The notes under the pieces are model-generated. The model saw only the letters and a program-made list of their open reading frames with translations, was not told the DNA's origin and did not search any database. From contig JADJQY010000041.1 in the NCBI GenBank assembly GCA_016712505.1, positions 1-30,016 on the forward strand: DNA of 30,016 nt. The letters are read 5' to 3'. Below, piece by piece: positions 21,983-30,016 of the stretch (position 1 is its first letter; every line of letters begins with the position of its first letter). Source of the stretch: Candidatus Eiseniibacteriota bacterium. Lineage in GTDB: Bacteria; Eisenbacteria; RBG-16-71-46; CAIMUX01. A program made the translations under genes and the position numbers.

Positions 21983-24330
21983 CTACTTGGCGTAACGGAC
22001 CTTGATCCTCCCCCAGGTGGTCGACTGGGTGGGGACGGGCGCGCCGCAGGGGTTCGGCTCGCAGCCGATGCCGTCGCCGATGTAGTCACCCTGACAGTCT
22101 TCCGGCGCTGTGATGGTGCATTCGCTGGCGATGCAGCAAGCGCCGAGGGCCGGGCCACCGCAGGGATTCGGCGAGCAGTCGGTGCCGTCGCCGTAGTAGG
22201 TGCCGAAGCACTCCTCCGGCGTGGTCACCGAGCAGCTTCCATCCTCGAAGCAGCAGGCGCCGTAGAGCGGTGCGTTCGGCGGACAGGAGATGAAGCCGAG
22301 TCGGTTGAAGCCGAAGACGCCGTAACCGCGGATCGGGTCGAGGCGGGCGGGAATGCTGTCGTCGCTGAAGTTGCCCCCCTGGTTGGGATGCGGGGCGGTC
22401 TTCAGGCGATCGATGGTGTGCCCTTCGACGTAGCAGGCGAACCAATACACTTCGGTGAGTTGACCGGTCTGCACTTCGTTCCAGGTCAGGGCCGTGCCTT
22501 GACCGGACGCCGGCCAATCGCCGGTCGACAGCTCGAAGTCGGCGCAGGCTCCCCAGGAGTCGATCACGAGACAGTTCCCGTACTCGACTCCGAAGGTGAT
22601 CCCCTTGAGGCGCGGCGCGGTGCTCACCCGGAAGGCGGCCAGTGCGTGGATCACCACCGGACCGTCCCCTTCGATGCTCAGCACGGCGTCGTTGCAACTC
22701 TCGAGATTGGACTGACCGCAGTAGCTCGACCCGTCGTCGGTGTAGACGATGTCGGGGTTGCCGTGAAGGATGAGCGTGCCCCAGTTCGGACCGTTCATCA
22801 CCGTCTGTGTCGGCGGCGTGGCGATCGGCTTCGGGAACGGTGCGTTCTCGCGATTGACCCGCGCACCGTCCGGACAGGGCTGCGGACAGGGATTGGGATC
22901 GCACGAAGCGCCGTCTCCCTGATAGTTGCCACCGTGTTCGAGGCAGCTCAGCTCGACGATCACCGCGCACTCCCCGTCGGGCCAGCAGGCGCCGGCTTCG
23001 GGGCAGTTCGCGACGGAGCAGTCGCTGCCCACGCCGAGGAACTGGCCGTTCCCGGCCAGACAGGTGTCATAGGCCAGGAGCGCGCACCCGCCGGTCTCGA
23101 GGCAACAACCTCCGGGCGGACACGGACTCGGGTCGCACGCGGTGAAGTCGCCCTGGTACGCGCCGATGCAGTCGAAGGAGTGCCGCATCACACAGCGACC
23201 AGCATCGAGACAGCAGGCCCCGGTCGGGGGCTGAGGACAAGGATTCGGACTGCACACCGTGTCGTGCCCCTCGTAGATGCCGGCCTGGGCCTCGCACTCA
23301 TCGGGTGTGAGCACCACACAGTTGCCGCCCTGGAAACAGCACGCACCGCGCGGCGGCTGGGCGCAGGGATTCGGTGTGCAGTCGGTCCCCGACCCCATGA
23401 ACAGCCCACCGTTGTTCGCGCAGAACGTCCCGGTGGTGACGATGCAACTCCGTCGGCCGCGCAGCAGGCCCCGGCCGGCTCCGGGCAGGGATTCGGATCG
23501 CAGGTCTGGATGCCCGTGAGGTGTCCCCCGTTCTGCAGGCAGACCAGCGGCTCCAGCACCGCGCACTGTCCGTCGGAGAAGCAACAGGCCGACGGCGGTT
23601 GCGGACAGGGGTTCGAGTGCAGTCGCTGTCGTTGCCCTGATAACTGCCCCCTGGTTCGAACAGTCGAGTTCCGAGGCGACGATGCAGTGCCCATCGCTGA
23701 AGCAGCAGGCACCGGTGGGGGACGAGCGGAATCGGGCAGGGGAGAGTTCCGCTCTGGCCGAACCCAAGGCTGCCCAGCCCGGCAATCGGGTCGAGGAGCG
23801 ACGGCACGCTGTCATCGCCGAAGTTCGCCCCCTGCGTGGGGTGACCGCTGAGCGCGAACACCGCCGGCAGTTCGGGGTCGGCGAGCTGCGCCGAGATCCA
23901 GTAAATCTCGACCAGCTGGCTGGTCCGGGCCACACTGAAACTGATCCCGACGCCCGAGCCGGAGTTCGGCCAGTCGTCGGTCGGCAGATCGAAATCCGCG
24001 CAGCGCCCGGAGCCGAGCACGTCGAATCCGTTCTGGGGATACTGGATGCCGAGCTCCGCTCCTGAGCCGTGGGTGGCTGTTCTCCGGGAACGCGGCCAGC
24101 ACGAAGAAGACCACCGGTGCCGCGGTGTCCACCGACGTGAGCGCCAGTTCACACGAGCTGAGGGGACTCGTCCCGCAGTAGCTCGCGTCATCCGGCGTGA
24201 AGGCGATCGTCGGATTGGCGTGGAGGATGAGAGTTCCTCCGGCGTTCGGACCGGCCAGCGCTCGCTCGACCGGAACGGTGAGGAACAGGGCAACGAGGCC
24301 GGGAGTCAGGCACGTGGGCAAGAATCGCAT
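21983..24330 (-). CDS. Large exported protein: duplicated module plus GACC Cys-rich repeats, WG-K-R tail (frame-broken N-half)
   Basis: ATG at 24330 follows GGGGAGG. Signal peptide: LPTCLTPGLVALFLTVPVER, cleaved near ALA-GPN. Module A (about 23720-24270) and module B (about 22270-22860) share GTLILHANPTIAFTPDDASY / GTLILHGNPDIVYTDDGSSY, a Cys pair in YCGxSxLxSC, CADFxLxTxDWPxSG, a YW motif, HPxQGxNFxDDSxP and LDPIxGxGxxGF. Seven Cys-rich repeats lie between them and two after B. The last codons encode STTWGRIKVRYAK. The frame is clean from about 23470 to the stop; shifts lie near 24065, 23725, 23620 and 23470. The total is about 780 residues. The many paired cysteines imply an oxidising location outside the cytoplasm. 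The modules look like adhesin or lectin-type beta-sandwiches, but I cannot name the family. The function is unknown. Confidence 0.82.
22029..23716 (-). repeat. Array of about nine GACC Cys-rich protein repeats
   Basis: Consensus: GACCxxDGxCxVxxxxxC, then 5-10 residues, Y-x-G-x-G-x-x-C-x-x-N-P-C, then a Pro-rich linker; about 38-42 residues each, six Cys. Seven copies lie at about 22870-23716 (such as GACCFQGGNCVVLTPDECEA and GACCLDAGRCVMRHSFDCIG) and two at about 22029-22270 (GACCFEDGSCSVTTPEECFG, GACCIASECTITAPEDCQGD). Module B separates the two groups. One further copy ends the beta-helix protein at 6206-7375. DNA identity between copies is modest, so the array is old. Confidence 0.8.
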
Positions 24331-24749
24331 CGAGAACCTCCCCTCGAAGATGTGCGGAACCAGTCCGTCGCAACAGGAGGGGGGCGGCAAGTGCGACGGC
24401 TACCTTGCGGGGCGTCTCAATGATAGTCCCGTCGGTGCTCGGGGGCCGAGTCATTCCTTCAGAGTCCGGACGAGGATTTGCTGGACCGTGATTCTGGTTC
24501 ATATCATGGCCAATTACCGCTCACATCTTCATCTGCCATCTGAGACGTCCGCCTCGACCCGTTTCGTGCGCGTCCTTATTACTGGGATCTGGTCAGGCGA
24601 GGCTTCCGGATGCCACACTCGTTCCGCTCGTCGAATCGCGCCTCGCCCCGGCTTTCTGAGAGGTGCACTCGTGACCCCGTCGGTCTGAATCCATTGGGCG
24701 CGGCAAAGCTCCGTCCGCTGCTCGGTTGCACCGCTCCGACCGTGGGGAC
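24331..24749. other. Intergenic region between divergent genes
   Basis: About 420 bases between the divergent GACC-repeat gene and the histidine kinase. No protein-like reading, RNA gene or clear promoter is visible, although transcription must start in both directions here. The kinase's true start may lie within its right-hand part (24600-24750), where an indel could hide it. Confidence 0.4.
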
Positions 24750-27654
24750 GCGCGGTCTGCCGGTGGCTCGCGCTACTCCTCGTGCTATGCCTGGATCCGC
24801 CCGGCGCGTCGGCGCTCGACCGCCTGTTCCAGACCTACGATGAACGCGACGGACTGGAGTGTGTCGGAGACGAGCGTCCTGGCGCAGGATAGCAGAGGTT
24901 CATCTGGATCAGAACGGTCGGAGGACTCTTCCGCCTCGACGGCGCGGAGATCCAAGCTGGGCTCCGAGACACCTGCGGCACGTCGTGCGACGCCTCTGCC
25001 CCGGCCCCGAAGGCGCGCTGTTGGTGGCCTCAAAGGCGGAGCCGCTCTGGCTCCTGCGCGGCGAACAGGTAGATCCGGTGCTTGGACCGGATGGCGCTCC
25101 GCTGCTTGCCTGGACCGATGTCACCTACGCCGCGGACGGCTCGCTCTGGAGTGCTCGCCTCTGATTCGTTGCTCGTGCTCGGTCCTGATGGGCACTGGCG
25201 CGGGTGGCCGACCGAAGCTCTCGGCGTGGGCGCGGCAACCCGCCTCTTCGCTCGACCGGCAACGGCGTGCTCGTTGGCGGCTCCCGCTCTGCTCTCCGCT
25301 TCGACCCTGAGGACGGTGCAGAAGCCGTTCTCCCGTGGCGACGTCGTCGCCACAGCCGAAGACGGGGGAGGCGGAATCGTCGCCCTGACCAGAGATGGTG
25401 AGGTGTGGCGCAGTGTGCGTGACGAAGCCCATCGAGTCTACTGCGGGCCAAGGCCGAGGGGCCGATCTGGTCGTGCGGCGAGACCGTCTGGGGCATTGAT
25501 CGGGGCGAGTTCGTGCGCATCGACTCCACCGGTGCGCGACTGCGGATCGCCCCGTCACCCGCGCTGGACCTGGGACGCGCGCTCCTGGTGGACCGTGAAG
25601 GTTCTCTCTGGGTCGCGGATTCCGGCGTGATTCCGTCCCCGAACCCGAGACGGTCGCCCGCACATCACTGGATGGTCTGCCCGCCCTCCGCACGCACCAC
25701 CTGTTTCGCACACCGGTTCGATCTGGGTCGTGACCTGGATTCGGCACCCGCGAAATCTGTTTCGGAGAGATCGAGTCGGTGCGCGACCGGGGAGACCTCC
25801 AGCCGGGTACGAGCGGATCGATTCGGTCACCTGTGGGGCCGCAGATCTCGATCGAGGGTTCATCCGCTACGACGGCGAGGTCGCGCGGCGATTTCCCGCA
25901 CGACGGTGTACGGAATCTACGGAAGCTCACCGAACGACGGCACACTCTGGCCTGCCAGTGATGACGGCGTGTTCGTGACCCAGAGAGACGACGCTCCCCC
26001 GGCATTGCGACGCCTCCCCTGACGACTGGGACCATGGCTGGGAGAACTCGTCGGATCGGAGCGATCTGGAAGACTCCAATGGTCGCCTGTGGTTCTCCTG
26101 TGACGAAGCAGTCTACGAATGCCATGCTGACTCGTTCGCCGCCGGTCTCCGGTCGGCTGGCGTCGAACTCCGATCCCGCGGAGTGGTATCGGGAGCGAGC
26201 TCCTCGAGGTCGCCCCGGGACGATTTGGCTCGCCACCACGGAGGCAGGGTGTTCCGTCTGGGCCAGGAACGCAGCCTCTCGCTCTCTGAGAACGATGATC
26301 TGGAGTCGCTTCAGATCTACGGCATGGTCGAGGCACGGATCCGGTGGCATATGGCTGCTCGGCGCAGGAAGCATCCTCAGAGTGCTGCCGACCCCCGAGG
26401 GGCGGGAGGCTCACGCAGATCCTCGAGCGCCTCACCGGTTGGCAGGGACTCCCCACTCAGCAAGCAAGCGACCTCCACGAAGACGCAGACGGCCAGCTCT
26501 GGCTCGCGACCCTGGCCGGACTGGTTCAGATCCCCGCCGCTGCACGGACCCAACCCCTCTCCGCCGCCGGTGGACCGGTCGACCTTCCGGGTCGACGAGA
26601 GCACCGCGCGCGGTCACCTCCTGCACCTGCCGTGGAAGCGGAATCGCCTCGAAGCTTTCCAGTTCGCCGCTCTGACCCTTCGCGATCGCGGCCGCCTGCG
26701 GTACCAGGCGCGGCTCAACAGCCAGGCGCCGCTGGCAAGACTCGGATGGACCGACCTTCCGGTTCGTCGATCGCCCCCCGGCGTTGCGAGATCCGTCGGG
26801 CGACCCTCGACGGCGACAGTTGGGGGGCCCGGAGCGCCTGGCGTTCCAGGCTTCGCCCACCCCTGGTTGGACGAACCCCTGGATCATCGCTCTCTCGCCA
26901 CTGCTACGGCGGCGCGCCCTCCTCTGCGCGGCCCATCGCCTCCGTCTGGCGTGCTCCACCGTCCTCGAACGTCAGCGGATCCGCATCGCCGCGGATCTGC
27001 ACGATGAGGTCAGTTCGGGGCTCGGGAGCATCGGCATCCTGGTTCGATCTCCGATCCGCGTCGGCGAGGAACGGCGAGCGCGATCCGGGCTCCCGGATAG
27101 CGGGAACTGCCGGGGGATCTGGGGAGCGCGCTGGGCGAGATCGTGCGTACCTTGCGCCACCTCGCACGGGAGGCCCTCACCTTCGCGACCAGACTGGCCG
27201 CGACCGCGCCGGCGGATCGTGCCCGAAAGGCCGACTGGGGCTGGCCATCAGTCGTTCTTCCCGAAAACGCTCCTTCACGCCCGAGGTCAGCGACAACTCC
27301 GACTCGTGACCCTCGAAGCGCTCCACAGCGCGCTTCGCCGCTCGGCGCCGCACGATCGAAGCTGGGGTTCGACTTCTCCGGGGCGCGATGTATAGCGCCT
27401 CTGGATCAGGAAGAACAACGGCACTGGATCCGGAAAGGCCGAGATGGGACGAGAGCCTGATCGCTAGCCGATCGACCAGCGGCAGTCCAGACTGGGGAAC
27501 ATCCGCGCGAGCGCTGTCGACAGATCGGGCGGAAGCGGTCAGACCATCCCACCTCGGGGGGGAACTCGACTGGAAGTGCGGTTCCGGCCGGGAAGGTCAC
27601 CTCATCATCATCGTGGAGGGCGATCCCGGGGATATCGAAGTGATCTCAAGTTGA
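24750..27654 (+). CDS. Histidine kinase with periplasmic two-component-regulator propeller (heavily frame-broken)
   Basis: A signal sequence (WLALLLVLCLDPPGASA) precedes propeller blades of the two-component-regulator type: LAQDSRG followed by FIW text near 24880-24940, LLVDREGSLWVADSG (25586-25630), LWPASDDGVFVTQRD, and ASDLHEDADGQLWLATLAGL near 26470. A Y_Y_Y-like beta domain follows (LEAFQFAALTLRDRGRLRYQ). The kinase core shows the HisKA_3 H-box RQRIRIAADLHDEVSSGLGS (about 26970-27030; His is the phosphorylation site). A HATPase remnant has text such as EALHSALRRSAPH and FDFSGARCIA, with a late GSGREGHLIIIV strand. At least a dozen frame changes are needed, so exact residues and both ends are uncertain. 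It should sense an envelope or carbohydrate-type signal and phosphorylate the adjacent LuxR-type regulator. The plan matches hybrid-propeller kinases of the FCB group but without a fused receiver. Confidence 0.75.
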
Positions 27655-27720
27655 ACACCTTCACCCTCGAAGCCCCGGTCGTTACCGATCGGACGAAGAA
27701 TCAAGCACGTACCGGGAGGC

Positions 27721-28300
27721 GTGACCGTGTTGCTGGATCTCGCCCGGGATTCCGACTGGCTCGGGCTTCTCGTCCGCACCCGAGGCTCTGGGCTCGCCCA
27801 TCTGGGAATCGATCCCCCACGGCTCGGACTCGCTGGACCTTGTGAAAAGTCGCCCGGGATGGCCAGACCGGTGGAAACACGTGCTGAAGCAGAGAAGTTC
27901 CCAGGCTGGTGGTCGTCACGACCGTGTTCGAGGACCCGGCAGCGATCTGGCGCCATTTGCCCGGGGCAGACGGATACCTGCTCAAGCCTGCCGCTCCGGG
28001 CGAGTTACTCCGAGCAGAGTGCTGCGGGCGATGCTCGCGGGCGGAGCGCGCTCACCCCGGCCCGTCGCGCACCACCGTGCTGGAGTCATTGGTGCGGCGA
28101 TCTGGCAACGTTCCACCGCGGATGGAAACCGCGACCGCGTTCGCCTAGCAGGCGAAGGGGCGCGACGTCCTGCGCGCGCCCTGGTCGATGGCCTGGCCTA
28201 CAAGCAGATCGCGGCTCGCCTGGGGTGAGCGTCGACACCGTGCACGTCCAGGCGCTCTTACCAGAAGGCTGCACGTTCACAGCGTAGGCGGCGGTGGGCC
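27721..28300 (+). CDS. NarL/LuxR-type response regulator (frame-broken)
   Basis: Begins at a GTG near 27721 following GGGAGG. The receiver domain is recognisable in pieces: SDWLGLLVRTRGSGLAHLG, LVVVTTVFEDPAAIW in a neighbouring frame, and GADGYLLKPAAPGELLRA, the late beta5-Lys region of receivers. The phospho-acceptor Asp segment (about 27830-27890) is too damaged to read. The C-terminus is a LuxR helix-turn-helix: DVLRALVDGLAYKQIAARLG, then VSVDTVHVQ and, after a shift, LHVHS. It follows the histidine kinase by about 65 bases and is its probable partner. The stop is uncertain, between 28285 and 28340. It converges with the minus-strand BNR protein. Confidence 0.72.
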
Positions 28301-28364
28301 ACGCGGCTTTATCCGCGACCAGCTCACCGGAAGTAGCGCTGACGACGGGGCGCTCCCGCGGCTA

Positions 28365-30016
28365 TCAGTCACCTGGCGGTGACGGCCCCCCACCCGTGGC
28401 CACGATCAGTCCGGCGCGATCGAACGGCGTACTCCCCCTCGGCGTGGTGCCAAGCCGGACAAAGCGTAATTGCGTTCCGCTGGCGGCGATTCCCTTCATG
28501 CACGGTGACGTAGGGATACGCCGGGCTGCCATCTTCCGTCCCCACGTTAGTCAGATCAACGTACTGACCGAGGGAAGCGCGCCCGAAAGATCCCCGGCCC
28601 CAGCTCGCGGCGAGCAGGAGATCTCGATACCACACCAGTCATCGTCTCTCCACGCGCAGTCCGTCGTTCTCGCGAACCTTGGGCAACGCTCCAACTCTGG
28701 CCCAGATCATTCGAAGCAGAATCCACACGGATCGCTTCCACGTGAAGCAGTCTGATGTTTGCGGGTGATAGCTGGTGGCGTTTACGCCTACAGATCGCCG
28801 GAAGGCCAGATCTCCACTCCTGGGCGATGCTCGGTTCGCAGCCACCACCCACATTGAATGTCACCGCCCAAGATCTGCGCTGGTTTGCGCACCCAGCGAG
28901 ACGACCAGCGCCTCGTTGGCTGAAGTGCAGGCTTGCCTCGTTATCATCTTTATCGGTCCGGAAGAGACGGGCGAGCCGTTATCCACCCGGAGTCGTTCAG
29001 CCCCGGTAGTCGATACGCAGAACGCTGCCGTCAGTACGCACCCCACCCACGCTTCAGCAGATTTACTGACTTGTACAGAGATTACTGCGAGACACCGAGG
29101 GGGTTCACGAAAACACGTTGTTCCACGCTGCTGACCAAATTACGCTACGCTGTTGGTGCTCTTTCGGGTCTGCCCGCCGGTCAAACTGTCGATGCAGGAC
29201 ATTGGGATCGATCTCGAAGAGGAGGCATTAGCGAAAGCGTGGTGCCCAGACCCCAGGCAGCTTGGTCATCGCGCCGGCGTAGCTGGCGCCGCCGTTGGTG
29301 CTCTTCCAGACTTCGCCATGCTGTCGCCGTCACCGCATAGACCACGCGTGCATCCGGTCGGATCGACCGCATAACACAGCTCGTGCCATCGAGGAAACGA
29401 GGGGTGATATTTCCGGGTCATTGTAATGTTTTTATTTCGATAGGGCAACCCGTTGTCCTGGGTGCCGCCGACGATCACCACGTTGCCGTGCGACGATCAG
29501 AATACGCTGGCAGAACTGCGTGATGCCACGAGGTCCATTGTTCGGGGTCGTCCATCCGGACGTCGTGCTCGCAGTGAAGATCTAAATGGCGCGGTGAAGG
29601 GCCCCCGTCGTTCCGCGTAGAGGTGCGGTTGGTGGCGCCGTCAGACCCAGTCGCGGCTAGAGGGCGTGGCCCAGTCGGGTGCGGACGAGGCCCCAGCAGG
29701 CCAGGAGTTACTGTTAAACACGCGCGTCCAGGTGGTCCCGTGATCCATGCTCCGGTGGAGAGTCGATCCCACCCACCACCGATCCCTTCGCGTTCGTCGA
29801 TCGACCCGGTGGTTATCTCTGTTACCTGGCCCTGCGCTTCCGGAGCGATCCGGGGTTGGTGCGTGCCTCGACTCCAACTCGGGGGCGCTCCGCTCGAGGT
29901 CAGACGCCACACCTCGCCGTCGTTGCGATCGATCGCGACGTAGACCGTATTCCGCCGTTACGTCCGCGACTGCGCGGCGCCACGAATCACGTCCGGCGGG
30001 TCGTTTCGTCGCCGAG
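28365..30016 (-). CDS. BNR/Asp-box (sortilin-like) propeller protein, partial, heavily frame-broken
   Basis: The gene runs leftwards from beyond the right edge, so its N-terminus is missing. Diagnostic propeller text appears in three frames: NTVYVAIDRNDGEVWRLTSS (about 29890-29950), the Asp-box STLHRSMDHGTTW (29728-29766), VVIVGGTQDNGLP (about 29446-29484), and GEVWKSTNGGASYAGAMTKL (about 29255-29320), another Asp-box. The likely end is QLRFVRLGTTPRGSTPFDRA followed by a Gly/Pro stretch and a stop at 28365. Proteins of this type are secreted or outer-surface propellers of the VPS10/sialidase-like class; no sialidase catalytic residues can be checked here. The density of frame changes is the highest in the window. 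Strand and family are fairly secure, exact limits are not. Confidence 0.6.

Noticed and set aside
22388..23851. 487-codon open frame on the plus strand
   Set aside because: Exactly antisense to the GACC-repeat protein, which has signal peptide, ribosome site and internal repeats; the plus frame reads as His/Arg/Gly-rich noise.

Overview
The window is a high-GC bacterial chromosome segment whose genes mostly encode exported proteins. These include right-handed beta-helix, lamin-tail, WD40/PD40 and BNR propeller proteins, lipoproteins, a TonB-dependent-receptor-like barrel, and proteins ending in FlgD/type IX-like Ig tails. This style suits the FCB superphylum and its neighbours; Candidatus Eisenbacteria is my best guess, at moderate confidence and from protein style only. 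There is no rRNA, tRNA, CRISPR array, phage or plasmid module. The one mobile element is a complete IS630-family insertion sequence.

Most long genes are broken by apparent single-base indels, yet the protein continues exactly in the neighbouring frame. I read this as uncorrected long-read error rather than mass pseudogenisation. Many CDS entries are therefore reconstructions spanning several frames. The error density rises sharply right of about 24.8 kb.

Layout: (1) 44-802 (-), a probable lipoprotein. (2) 1154-5762 (+), a TPR/AAA+/Fis sigma-54-type activator overlapping a secreted lamin-tail protein. (3) 6046-8036 (-), a paralogous fragment, a beta-helix protein and a small lipoprotein, downstream of a ToxR/CadC-like membrane regulator with a propeller (8054-10278, -). 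(4) 10497-11690 (+), a divergent secreted PD40 protein with an Ig-like tail. (5) 11748-12994 (-), a second beta-helix protein. (6) 13271-14473 (-), an intact 400-residue Gly-rich protein of unknown function with collagen-like and Gly-zipper segments and no signal peptide. (7) 14795-16873 (-), two tandem exported proteins sharing an NPYFPLxPGTT domain, with an IS630 element (16926-18116) just upstream. (8) 18192-21865 (-), TonB-dependent-receptor-like protein, ECF sigma factor and zinc-finger anti-sigma factor. (9) 21983-24330 (-), a large exported protein with a duplicated module and about nine Cys-rich GACC repeats. (10) about 24750-28300 (+), a hybrid-propeller histidine kinase and a LuxR-type response regulator. 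(11) 28365 to the right edge (-), a partial BNR/sortilin-like propeller protein.

Two themes link the genes. Four different signalling systems (sigma-54 activator, ToxR-like regulator, ECF/anti-sigma pair, two-component system) each sit beside exported surface proteins. In addition, four unrelated exported proteins end in nearly the same short tail, (S/T)WGxxKxR(Y/M) plus a few basic residues. That tail is the best candidate here for an undescribed C-terminal sorting or attachment signal, alongside the known-style FlgD/T9SS-like tails on two other proteins.
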